Assembly: GCA_029945495.1 (NCBI GenBank)
Contig: JAQSCR010000572.1
Span: 1-8,686, forward strand
DNA: 8,686 nt
Source: Pseudolabrys sp.
Lineage (GTDB): Bacteria; Pseudomonadota; Alphaproteobacteria; Rhizobiales; Xanthobacteraceae
Direction: 5' to 3'
This document shows, piece after piece, positions 1 to 5,243 of the stretch (position 1 is its first letter; the number at the start of each line of letters is the position of its first letter). A program made the translations under genes and the position numbers. The notes beneath the pieces were generated by a model that saw nothing but the letters and a program-made list of their open reading frames with translations, was not told the origin of the DNA and ran no database searches.

Positions 1-925
1 CGTCCGAGCCGGGATGCACATGCACCAGCTTCATCTGCGGCTCAGGGATTCCGAAAGCGGTGTAGCTCTGCGACGACATCTCGCTCATGCGGTCGCCGAT
101 CAGCAGCACGAGGTCGGCGCCTTTCACGCGCGCCAGCAGTTTCGGATTGGGGCCGATGCCGAAGTCGCCGGCGTAACAGGCATGCTCCGCATCGAACAGA
201 TGCGCGCGGCGGAACGTCGTCGCCACCGGCAGCGCGAAGCGCTCGGCAAAGCGCATCATCGCGGCGCTTGCCGCTTCCGACCAGCGGCTGCCGCCGATGA
301 TCGCGATCGGCCGCTTGGCCGCCCACAGCATCTTCTGCAGCCGGCTCATGTCGGTGAGGCCCGGCCAGATTTCGACCGGCTCGTAGGCGGTCGCATCCGA
401 CACCAGCGCGCGCTCGGTCAGCATGTCTTCCGGCAGCGCGACCACCACCGGGCCGGGACGGCCGTTGCAGGCGGTGTGAAACGCGCGCGACACGATTTCG
501 GGGATGCGCACGGGATCGTCGATCTCGGTTGCCCATTTCGCCACGGTGCCGAACACCGCGCGATAATCAAGTTCCTGGAACGCTTCGCGGTCGCGCATGT
601 CGCGGCCGATCTGGCCGACGAACAGAATCATCGGCGAGGAATCCTGGCGGGCGATGTGCACGCCGGCCGCCGCATTGGTGGCGCCCGGTCCGCGCGTGAC
701 GAAACAGATGCCGGGCCGGCCGGTGACCTTGCCGACGGCTTCCGCCATCATCGACGCGGCGCCTTCGTGCCGGCACACCGTCAGGCCGATTTTTGAGCCG
801 TGCAGCGCATCGAGCGCGGCGAGATAGCTTTCGCCCGGCACGCAGAAGGCGTGCGTCACGCCATGAATCGCCAACTGGTCGATAAGAATCTGGCCGCCGG
901 TGCGGGTGCCGTCGTTCGCGCGCAT
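1..925 (-). CDS. Thiamine-diphosphate-dependent enzyme, acetolactate synthase superfamily (N-terminal 308 residues, 3' part cut by window edge)
   Basis: The frame opens at ATG 925 and stays open to the left edge, so only the N-terminal part is visible. It starts MRANDGTRTGGQILIDQLAI and has the Pyr domain of ThDP enzymes: a GES turn (residues 31-33), the cofactor-activating glutamate in CRHEGAA (Glu54), the stretch FVTRGPGATNAAAGVH (76-90), and GRPGPVVVALPEDM (155-168) closing the domain. From about residue 190 the central Rossmann-like domain begins (KRPIAIIGGSRW, 204-215; DLVLLIGDRMSE, 271-282). The ThDP-binding C-terminal domain (GDG...NN) would lie outside the window. A GGAG stands 10 nt before the ATG. 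Known for the family: decarboxylation of a 2-keto acid and carboligation or related chemistry. The exact substrate cannot be read from this half. It is probably not the biosynthetic IlvB, since no ilvH-like small-subunit gene is visible beside it and its N-terminus differs from the IlvB pattern. It lies downstream of the NIPSNAP gene in the same direction but is separated from it by a GC hairpin. Confidence 0.85.
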   Translation of the reverse strand, partial: MRANDGTRTGGQILIDQLAIHGVTHAFCVPGESYLAALDALHGSKIGLTVCRHEGAASMMAEAVGKVTGRPGICFVTRGPGATNAAAGVHIARQDSSPMILFVGQIGRDMRDREAFQELDYRAVFGTVAKWATEIDDPVRIPEIVSRAFHTACNGRPGPVVVALPEDMLTERALVSDATAYEPVEIWPGLTDMSRLQKMLWAAKRPIAIIGGSRWSEAASAAMMRFAERFALPVATTFRRAHLFDAEHACYAGDFGIGPNPKLLARVKGADLVLLIGDRMSEMSSQSYTAFGIPEPQMKLVHVHPGSD

Positions 926-996
926 ACTTGAAAAACTCCAGTCTTTCCAATACTCGCGCCAGCTATAGACGATCGGCGCCGCGCCTGCGAGGGCTT

Positions 997-1019
997 CCCC
1001 TCCCCCTTGTGGGGAGGGG
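997..1019. repeat. GC-rich intergenic hairpin, possible dispersed palindromic repeat or terminator
   Basis: A perfect 9-bp inverted repeat, CCCCTCCCC (997-1005) and GGGGAGGGG (1011-1019), encloses a 5-nt loop. It lies 23 nt past the NIPSNAP stop and upstream of the ThDP-enzyme start. No T-run follows on the minus strand, so a classic rho-independent terminator is not fully supported, although the stem is strong enough to attenuate transcription. From memory, near-identical C4TC4-loop-G4AG4 hairpins occur many times in intergenic DNA of Rhizobiales genomes. This copy number was not checked here. Confidence 0.6.
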
Positions 1020-1042
1020 TTAGGGGTTGGGTTCTTTGCGCC

Positions 1043-1384
1043 TCAGGGGTGAATCTTCGCCTTCGGGATCGGCGGCGCGAAAGCGACCGGCGTCATCAAC
1101 GTATTCTTCTGCTCGATGATGTGGCCGGCCTTGGCGTTTTCGGAGAGATAGACCTTCCAGTCCGGATCCTGCGCCATGCGGCCGCGCTTCTCTTCGCGGT
1201 CGGCCGCGCTCTCATACACCCAGATATGCGTGAACTTGTTCAGCTCGCCCGTTTCCGCCACCGCGTAGCACAGCGGTTCGCCCATGTAGCGCAGCTGCAC
1301 CGGATAACCGAACTTCTTGTAAAGCTCGAGTTGCGCCGGAACGCGGCCCGGCAATGTCGTGTAAGTGCGAACGTCGAGTAGCAC
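1043..1384 (-). CDS. NIPSNAP family protein, 113 aa, GTG start
   Basis: From a GTG at 1384 the product is 113 residues, the usual size for bacterial single-domain NIPSNAP proteins, which adopt a dimeric alpha+beta barrel (ferredoxin-like) fold. It opens MLLDVRTYTTLPGRVPAQLE, the family's typical first strand, and continues with FTHIWVYESAADREEKRGRM (51-70), then the DPDWKVYL helix (73-80). The GTG start is chosen because an excellent ribosome site, GAGGGAGG at 1390-1397, stands 5 nt ahead of it. The same frame stays open further upstream to an ATG at 1549, but the added residues do not resemble the family and would overlap the preceding DUF1460 gene. Function in bacteria is poorly known; members occur near catabolic and dehydrogenase genes. 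The gene follows the DUF1460 stop by 109 nt and precedes a GC hairpin and the ThDP enzyme. No substrate can be named. Confidence 0.87.
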   Translation of the reverse strand: MLLDVRTYTTLPGRVPAQLELYKKFGYPVQLRYMGEPLCYAVAETGELNKFTHIWVYESAADREEKRGRMAQDPDWKVYLSENAKAGHIIEQKNTLMTPVAFAPPIPKAKIHP

Positions 1385-1389
1385 GGAAG

Positions 1390-1397
1390 CCTCCCTC
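1390..1397 (-). promoter_or_regulatory. Ribosome binding site fixing the NIPSNAP start
   Basis: The minus strand reads GAGGGAGG, a strong match to the anti-Shine-Dalgarno complement, 5 nt upstream of the GTG at 1384. It is the reason for preferring the GTG over the farther upstream in-frame ATG at 1549, and indicates independent and efficient translation of the NIPSNAP gene. Confidence 0.75.
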
Positions 1398-1493
1398 AAA
1401 TTGCCGCTGGCAGCGCGCGGCGATGCCGGCACTCTCCGGGCCCAACGCCGGCCGGTCAATAGACATCGCCAATCGCAGCCCGCCGGCTTACGA

Positions 1494-2297
1494 TCATGTG
1501 AAATACGGTTGGCCGATTTGACCGGCGACGTTCCGCGGCTCGCGCGCACGCAGCACGGTCACCGCCTTGACGCGATTGGCGCTTAGAAAGCGGCCGAGCG
1601 GCTCATCGAGCACGCGGCCGCGGCTCCTGGCGGCATGGCGCAACCACAGATCGCCGTCTGGCGCGACCACGACGAAGCCGACATGGAAATAATCGAGCCT
1701 CGCGCGCTCCGACAGGAAGCCGATAATGTCGCCGGTCGCCAGCAACTGCGTGTTGGCGAGCAGACTGGCGCGCGGAATGGCGGCAAGCGACATGCGGCGC
1801 GCGCCCAAGGCCGGCATATAACTGAGCGTCTTGGCGATGGTCTCGCTATCGGGGATGGCGACCGGTGCGCAGATCTCGTTGGCGATATTGTTTTCGCACC
1901 ATTGCGCGAAATAATGATTGCGCTCGCGCCAGGCGACAGCGCCGTCGTGATAACGGATCTGCCGCAACGTCGCCGCGTAGGCATCTAGCGTGCGCACGCG
2001 CGCCGCCGCCAGCACCGCTTCGCAATAGGTGACGCAGTCGAAGACGTCGTCGCGGGTGACGAACCGCTCCGCCTTGCGCGGGCCGCCGATCAAAGTGTAA
2101 CCGCGATAATGCGAACCGACGAGCGCGCGCGAAATGAAGTCGATGCGCTGTCCGATCGTTGGCAGAGCTTGCGCCGCCTCGATCAGCCGCGCGATGCGCG
2201 CAGTTTCGGCGTTAGCCGCCGGGGCGGTCGTGACAAAGGCGGCGCCGCCGGCCAACATGCGCAGCATGGAACGGCGGCTGATGCACAGGTTTTTCAT
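1494..2297 (-). CDS. Tat-exported DUF1460 family protein (N-acetylmuramoyl-L-alanine amidase-like, NlpC/P60-type fold)
   Basis: The 267-residue product begins with a twin-arginine signal: SRRSMLRML (residues 8-16), a hydrophobic stretch, and a cleavage-like site ANA|ET after residue 30. The mature part matches DUF1460 by pattern: FDCVTYCEAVLA (86-97) with the putative nucleophile Cys88, IRYHDGAVAWRERNHYFAQW (114-133), a GDIIGF turn (189-194) and DYFHVGFVV (202-210), where His205 would be the catalytic base; His221 in LRHAAR is a candidate third residue. Known for the family: cysteine hydrolases of the NlpC/P60 superfamily acting on peptidoglycan stem peptides or amide bonds. Action on cell-wall material in the periplasm is inferred from family and signal. 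The start ATG at 2297 lies 14 nt after the stop of the propeller gene, suggesting co-transcription; no clear ribosome site precedes it, consistent with translational coupling. Confidence 0.85.
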   Translation of the reverse strand: MKNLCISRRSMLRMLAGGAAFVTTAPAANAETARIARLIEAAQALPTIGQRIDFISRALVGSHYRGYTLIGGPRKAERFVTRDDVFDCVTYCEAVLAAARVRTLDAYAATLRQIRYHDGAVAWRERNHYFAQWCENNIANEICAPVAIPDSETIAKTLSYMPALGARRMSLAAIPRASLLANTQLLATGDIIGFLSERARLDYFHVGFVVVAPDGDLWLRHAARSRGRVLDEPLGRFLSANRVKAVTVLRAREPRNVAGQIGQPYFT

Positions 2298-2311
2298 GTT
2301 GCGCGCATGCG

Positions 2312-3268
2312 CTAGTCCCGCACCACGACCAGCCGGTCGGTGCCGGATTCAGCGCCCCACAATTCGCCGCGCCGGCCGGACAACTGACGCACCGAGGCGT
2401 TGCGCCTCGTGCTCGGGAAGCTGTCGAATTTTTCCGTCGCTGGATCGAAGCGGACGATGGCATTGCCATCCCAGTCGGCCAGCCAGACCTTGTCCTTGTC
2501 GTCGACATAGACCGCGTAGCAGCCGGACTTCGCCTTCGGCAGGCCCCACACCTTCCACGCCTTGTTGTGCGGGTCGTAGCGGGCGACTTCGCCGGTGGTC
2601 CAAAAGCTCACCCACAGCATGCCCTTGGAGTCGGACCAGATGCGGCGCGGCCCGACACCCGGCTTCGGCGGCTGGATCATCAGGGCGTCGCCGCTGACGG
2701 TGTCGATCTTGGCGATGTGATCGCCGGCGAGCGAAGCGTACCAGACCTCGCCGTTCGGCGTCGTCGTGATGCCGTAAGGCCCGACGCCCTTCGGTGCCTT
2801 CCAAGCCTCGACCTTGCCGGTCGCCGGATCGACGCGGCCATAGACGCCGTTCTGGCCGGTGAACCACAGGATGCCTTTGCGGTCGAAGGTCGCGGTGTTG
2901 AGATTGGCGTTGGGAAATTCCTTCGGCAGCGGAAACAGTTTCACTGCCCGGCTCGCCGGATCGACGCGCGCGATGGCGTTCTGGCCGCCTTCGGTAATCC
3001 AGGCGGCGCGGTCGGGCCCGGCGATGACGCCGTGCGGCGCGGCGTTCGGCCCCAACGGAATTTGCGTCACCTTGCCGGTCTTCGGATCGAGAATGCCGAG
3101 CGCGCCCTGGCTCTGCGCGGTGTACCAGACGGTGCCGTCCGGCGCCGGCACCACGTCATGCGGATGCGCACCGCGCGTCACCTCGTAATAGGACACTTCC
3201 GCGGCCGTCGCCGGCTTGATGCCGAGCGCGATGACCGCGACGGTCGCCGCGACGATGACTGGAACCAT
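2312..3268 (-). CDS. Exported Vgb-like (virginiamycin B lyase family) seven-bladed beta-propeller protein
   Basis: The 318-residue product has a Sec-type signal peptide (hydrophobic 2-17, cleavage likely after PATAA, residue 23) and then seven repeats in which a Trp or Trp-Tyr/Phe closes each blade: W48, W90, W135, W176, W219, W262 and W304. The blade pattern (PHG/PYG, DG, W, NxIxRxDP) is that of the streptogramin lyase Vgb and related propellers. In Vgb the catalytic histidines lie, as I recall, 11 residues before the blade Trp in the last two blades (His228, His270 in the staphylococcal enzyme). Here those places are Tyr251 and Val293, while His37 and His79 hold the equivalent place in blades 1 and 2. 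Antibiotic cleavage is therefore unsupported; a periplasmic lyase, lactonase-like enzyme or ligand binder is possible. AGGGGG at 3274-3279 overlaps the moaE stop and sits 5 nt before the ATG, so translation is probably coupled to moaE. Confidence 0.82.
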   Translation of the reverse strand: MVPVIVAATVAVIALGIKPATAAEVSYYEVTRGAHPHDVVPAPDGTVWYTAQSQGALGILDPKTGKVTQIPLGPNAAPHGVIAGPDRAAWITEGGQNAIARVDPASRAVKLFPLPKEFPNANLNTATFDRKGILWFTGQNGVYGRVDPATGKVEAWKAPKGVGPYGITTTPNGEVWYASLAGDHIAKIDTVSGDALMIQPPKPGVGPRRIWSDSKGMLWVSFWTTGEVARYDPHNKAWKVWGLPKAKSGCYAVYVDDKDKVWLADWDGNAIVRFDPATEKFDSFPSTRRNASVRQLSGRRGELWGAESGTDRLVVVRD

Positions 3269-3273
3269 GCGAG

Positions 3274-3279
3274 CCCCCT
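3274..3279 (-). promoter_or_regulatory. Ribosome binding site of the propeller gene, overlapping the moaE stop
   Basis: The minus strand reads AGGGGG, beginning inside the moaE TAG stop codon and ending 5 nt before the ATG at 3268. A ribosome finishing moaE would cover this site, which is the arrangement expected for translational coupling between the two genes. Confidence 0.65.
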
Positions 3280-3766
3280 ATTGCGCCGCGTGCGATTTAC
3301 CGGACGGCGCCCAGCGCCCGGCCGCTTCATCATCGGTTGCCTTGGCCTCGACCCAGATCCTGCCGTCCGCCTTCTCGACCTGCTTCCAGAACGGCGCACG
3401 CGTCTTGAGATAATCCATCAAGAAATCGGCGGCGGCGAAAGCCGCGGCGCGATGCGACGATACCGTCACCACCATCATGATGTCTTGGCCGGGCAAGATG
3501 CGGCCGAAGCGATGAATGACGGTGACGCCGATCAGCGGCCAGCGCGCAGCTGCTTCCGCCACATGCCGCTCGATCTCGGCTTCCGCCATGCCGGGATAAT
3601 ACTCCAGCGTCAGCGACGCGATCGGTTCGCCGTTTTCGTCGCCACGGCAGATGCCGGTGAAGGTCACCACCGCGCCGGCATCGGTGCGGCCGCGCGTGAT
3701 CGCCGCCACCTCGGTGGCGACGTCGAACGGCTCGCGCTGGATACGCACGGTGCTAAGGGCTGTCAT
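3278..3766 (-). CDS. moaE: Molybdopterin synthase catalytic (large) subunit MoaE
   Basis: The 162-residue product is of normal length for MoaE and carries its landmarks in order: AVVTFTGICR (32-41, with the conserved Arg41), LEYYPGMAE (54-62), VIHRFGRILPGQDIMMVVTVSSHRAAAF (83-110, with His105-Arg106) and MDYLKTRAPFWKQVE (117-131, with Lys121 and Lys128, matching the two active-site lysines of E. coli MoaE). With the MoaD thiocarboxylate it inserts sulfur into cyclic pyranopterin monophosphate to give molybdopterin in the cytoplasm. In many Alphaproteobacteria moaE directly follows moaD; here a plus-strand small gene and AT-rich DNA lie between, so moaE must either be read through that region or have its own promoter, which I could not identify with confidence. 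It is followed after 9 nt by the propeller gene. The ATG at 3766 has only a weak ribosome site. Confidence 0.95.
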   Translation of the reverse strand: MTALSTVRIQREPFDVATEVAAITRGRTDAGAVVTFTGICRGDENGEPIASLTLEYYPGMAEAEIERHVAEAAARWPLIGVTVIHRFGRILPGQDIMMVVTVSSHRAAAFAAADFLMDYLKTRAPFWKQVEKADGRIWVEAKATDDEAAGRWAPSGKSHAAQ

Positions 3767-3772
3767 CTGATA

Positions 3773-3805
3773 AATCTAATCCAGATTCTTGTTTCTAGAA
3801 ATTAG
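3773..3805. promoter_or_regulatory. Cluster of short palindromes upstream of moaE (possible operator)
   Basis: Within 33 bases just upstream of the moaE start lie AATCT-N5-AGATT (3773-3787), the perfect palindrome TTTCTAGAAA (3792-3801) and a CTAAT/ATTAG pair (3776-3780 and 3801-3805) that brackets them. The stretch is AT-rich, unlike the flanking genes, and lies between two divergent starts (moaE and the small plus-strand gene). A dyad-binding regulator is a reasonable guess, but AT-rich DNA produces such palindromes by chance and no regulator is encoded nearby. Confidence 0.25.
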
Positions 3806-3814
3806 CAGTTTCCC

Positions 3815-3842
3815 TTGTGCTCGCGCCGGTTGAGGTTAGAAT
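3815..3842 (+). promoter_or_regulatory. Candidate sigma-70-type promoter of the small membrane-protein gene
   Basis: TTGTGC (3815-3820) and TAGAAT (3837-3842) are separated by 16 bp. The -10 box matches TATAAT at five of six positions while the -35 box matches only in its TTG. Transcription would start near 3849, leaving a leader of about 27 nt that includes the ribosome site at 3865-3872. The geometry is plausible but rests on pattern matching alone. Confidence 0.3.
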
Positions 3843-3864
3843 TTACACCAATTCGACTAGGGAC

Positions 3865-3872
3865 AGGGGGAG
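3865..3872 (+). promoter_or_regulatory. Ribosome binding site of the small membrane-protein gene
   Basis: AGGGGGAG ends 3 nt before the ATG at 3876, with its GGGG core about 5 nt away. This strong site supports the small plus-strand frame as a translated gene and fixes its start. Confidence 0.6.
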
Positions 3873-3875
3873 ATT

Positions 3876-4145
3876 ATGAGTTCTGTTGATACGGGGCCCG
3901 ATCGACGCAGTTGGTGGAATAGGATTCTTGGGCGAAGCATATTAAAGGCACTTGTAGGTGATTTTTTCGAGAGCAAACGCAACACAGCGTCGATCATTGC
4001 AATCCTGTTGGTTGGCACTGTTTGCTACGTTGTAATAGCTAGAGAAAAATACGAACTTTTGAGCTCGCTTTTAAATATAATCTTCGTCGTTATCGGCTTC
4101 TATTTTGGTACGAAGCCTGGAAGCGCTGACGAAGGCGAACAATAG
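3876..4145 (+). CDS. Small hypothetical membrane protein, 89 aa, low-G+C insertion between moaD and moaE
   Basis: I do not recognise a family. The 89-residue product has a basic, tryptophan-containing N-terminus (R10, R11, W13, W14, R16, R20, K24), a first membrane segment at about 37-54 (TASIIAILLVGTVCYVVI), a short charged turn REKYE (56-60), and a second membrane segment at about 61-79 ending in GFYFG; the tail is acidic. A helical hairpin with both ends in the cytoplasm is likely. By hand count the gene is about 44% G+C, against well over 60% for its neighbours, and it uses TTA, ATA and AGA codons. It is the only plus-strand gene, runs against the moa genes, ends 9 nt from the moaD stop (convergent) and starts 109 nt from the moaE start (divergent). 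These traits suggest horizontal acquisition. Small two-helix proteins of this look occur in phages and mobile elements, but nothing here proves a role such as holin. Confidence 0.7.
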   Translation: MSSVDTGPDRRSWWNRILGRSILKALVGDFFESKRNTASIIAILLVGTVCYVVIAREKYELLSSLLNIIFVVIGFYFGTKPGSADEGEQ

Positions 4146-4154
4146 CCCGTCGTC

Positions 4155-4412
4155 TTATCCCCCCGTCATCGGCGGGAAAAACGCGATTTCCGTCGCCTTG
4201 TCGATCGGCGCCTGCGGCTTCACGTGGATGCGGTCGATGGCCGCGCGGATCACCTTGGGGTTGGCAAAGGCATGGGCATATTCCTCGCCGCGCGAGGACA
4301 GCCACGTTACCAATTCCGCGACCGTGGTTACACTGGCGGGAACTTCGACGTCTTCTTCCGGTTTGCCGACGCGCTCGCGCACCCAGGCGAAATAGCGCAC
4401 CTTGAGACTCAT
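4155..4412 (-). CDS. moaD: Molybdopterin synthase sulfur-carrier (small) subunit MoaD
   Basis: The 85-residue product has the ubiquitin-like MoaD pattern: first strand SLKVRYFAWVRERVGKPEEDVEVP (2-25), the helix VAELVTWLSSRGEEYA (31-46), and the C-terminal signature EIAFFPPMTGG (75-85) ending in the Gly-Gly that is adenylated by MoeB and converted to a thiocarboxylate. The C-terminal tail enters the MoaE active site to donate sulfur during molybdopterin formation. The ATG at 4412 lies just 8 nt from the end of the repeat element that separates it from pgsA, and no good ribosome site is visible (the minus strand reads GGGCAAATCAAA before the ATG), so its translation start is dominated by repeat-derived sequence. 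The stop TAA at 4155-4157 faces the stop of the small plus-strand gene 9 nt away. Confidence 0.95.
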   Translation of the reverse strand: MSLKVRYFAWVRERVGKPEEDVEVPASVTTVAELVTWLSSRGEEYAHAFANPKVIRAAIDRIHVKPQAPIDKATEIAFFPPMTGG

Positions 4413-4420
4413 TTTGATTT

Positions 4421-4508
4421 GCCCATGATCTTATCCGACCTTGCTTCGCCCGCCGAAGCGGGCTTCGCGAAGGCGGGAAACCGGTTCCCACTCTTCGGGA
4501 TCATGGGC
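4421..4508. repeat. 88-bp palindromic repeat element between pgsA and moaD
   Basis: Perfect 10-bp terminal inverted repeats, GCCCATGATC (4421-4430) and GATCATGGGC (4499-4508), bound the element. Inside are further dyads: CCCGCC (4449-4454) with GGCGGG (4472-4477), and alternating GCTTCG (4443-4448), CGAAGC (4454-4459) and GCTTCG (4462-4467), which could form competing hairpins. The inner part AAACCGGTTCCCACTCTTCG (4478-4497) resembles, from memory, a very common intergenic repeat of Bradyrhizobium and relatives with the core GTGGGAACCGGTTT flanked by ATGATC ends. The right end overlaps the pgsA 3' end: the last two codons and the TGA stop lie within it. It may act as a transcript-stabilising or attenuating structure between pgsA and moaD. 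Confidence 0.7.
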
Positions 4509-5115
4509 CCTCGTCGATCATATAACGCAGGCCGGCACGTAAATAGTCCCAGCCGGTGTAGAGTGTCACCAGCGCCGACAGCCACAGCAGCGTGATGCCA
4601 ATTTCGATGGTGATCGGCAGCACCTTCTCGCCGGCCTCGCCGGCGATCAGAAAGCCGATGGCGACCAGTTGTCCGGCGGTCTTCCATTTGGCGAGCTGCG
4701 TCACCGGCAGGCTGACCCGCAGTTCGGCAAGAAATTCGCGCAGGCCCGAAACCAGGATTTCGCGGCATAAAATAATGATGGCCGCCAATAGCGCCCAACC
4801 GCGGATGGTCGTCCCCGCCGCCAGCATCAGCAGGCTCGACGCCACCAGCAGCTTGTCGGCGATCGGATCGAGCATGCGGCCGAGCGACGACTGCTGGCCC
4901 CACATGCGCGCGAGATAGCCGTCGAGAATGTCGGTGACCCCGGCGGCGATGAAAATCGCCAGCGCCGCCCAGCGCAACCACAGCTCACCGCCGAGAATGC
5001 TCTGCCAGAACAGCAAGCCGACCACTACCGGCACGGCGGCAATGCGCGCATAGGTCAGAATATTCGGCAGCGCCAGCGGATGCGCCGGCAGCCGCGGGGA
5101 ATTCGTCGCGTTCAT
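4501..5115 (-). CDS. pgsA: CDP-diacylglycerol--glycerol-3-phosphate 3-phosphatidyltransferase (PgsA)
   Basis: The product transfers a phosphatidyl group from CDP-diacylglycerol to glycerol-3-phosphate at the inner membrane, the committed step to phosphatidylglycerol. From the ATG at 5115 it has 204 residues. It shows LPNILTYARI (17-26), the family's usual N-terminal stretch, and the complete CDP-alcohol phosphotransferase signature D-x2-DG-x2-AR-x8-G-x3-D-x3-D (Asp62, Asp65, Gly66, Ala69, Arg70, Gly79, Asp83, Asp87), followed by several hydrophobic membrane segments. Start choice is uncertain: ATG 5142 and TTG 5151 are also in frame, but would add an atypical MPPRCSLGR leader encoded across a run of seven C, and none of the three has a clear ribosome site. 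The final residues Gly-Pro and the stop come from the adjoining repeat element. Upstream, 128 nt of hairpin-rich DNA separates it from the dioxygenase gene. Confidence 0.93.
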   Translation of the reverse strand: MNATNSPRLPAHPLALPNILTYARIAAVPVVVGLLFWQSILGGELWLRWAALAIFIAAGVTDILDGYLARMWGQQSSLGRMLDPIADKLLVASSLLMLAAGTTIRGWALLAAIIILCREILVSGLREFLAELRVSLPVTQLAKWKTAGQLVAIGFLIAGEAGEKVLPITIEIGITLLWLSALVTLYTGWDYLRAGLRYMIDEGP

Positions 5116-5157
5116 GCGGCCCAAGGAACACCGGGGGGGCATGAACGTCAACCACTA

Positions 5158-5226
5158 GCGCGTCGAAGACGCGCGTAAAAGCGCTTTTGCGCCGCGCGAT
5201 TGCGACGAATACCCGATCTTTATCGG
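5158..5226. other. Run of three hairpins between the dioxygenase gene and pgsA (terminator-like)
   Basis: In minus-strand order after the dioxygenase stop come CCGAT-N4-ATCGG (5213-5226), the perfect palindrome AAAAGCGCTTTT (5177-5188), and GCGCGTC-N3-GACGCGC (5158-5174, a 7-bp stem that reads with a TTC loop on the minus strand). The middle palindrome ends in TTTT, giving it a terminator-like look, though its stem is weak; the last hairpin is stronger but lacks a T-run. The set could end or attenuate dioxygenase transcription before pgsA, in which case pgsA needs its own promoter, which I could not find. Confidence 0.4.
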
Positions 5227-5243
5227 CCTATGCGAGCGGCGGC

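Noticed and set aside
14..796. Plus-strand frame of 260 codons at the left edge
   Set aside because: The complementary strand carries an uninterrupted ThDP-enzyme frame with recognisable motifs over the same bases, so this is its shadow.
1385..1549. Longer NIPSNAP protein starting at ATG 1549
   Set aside because: The extra 55 residues are Arg-rich and unlike the family, overlap the DUF1460 3' end, and a far better start with a strong ribosome site exists at GTG 1384.
2312..3268. Reading the propeller as a true streptogramin resistance lyase
   Set aside because: The expected catalytic histidines of the last two blades are not present in the blade register, so only family-level assignment is justified.
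2567..3805. Plus-strand open frame of about 412 codons opposite the propeller gene and moaE
   Set aside because: Antisense to two genes with clear motifs and no domain recognisable in its translation.
3876..4145. Toxin-antitoxin or phage-lysis module for the small membrane protein
   Set aside because: There is no second small gene beside it, no endolysin, integrase or att-like flanking repeats that I can see; size and topology alone do not identify a toxin or holin.
4421..4508. Insertion sequence or MITE with a target-site duplication
   Set aside because: The element has terminal inverted repeats but I find no convincing flanking direct duplication and no transposase; it is better described as a palindromic repeat element of unproven mobility.
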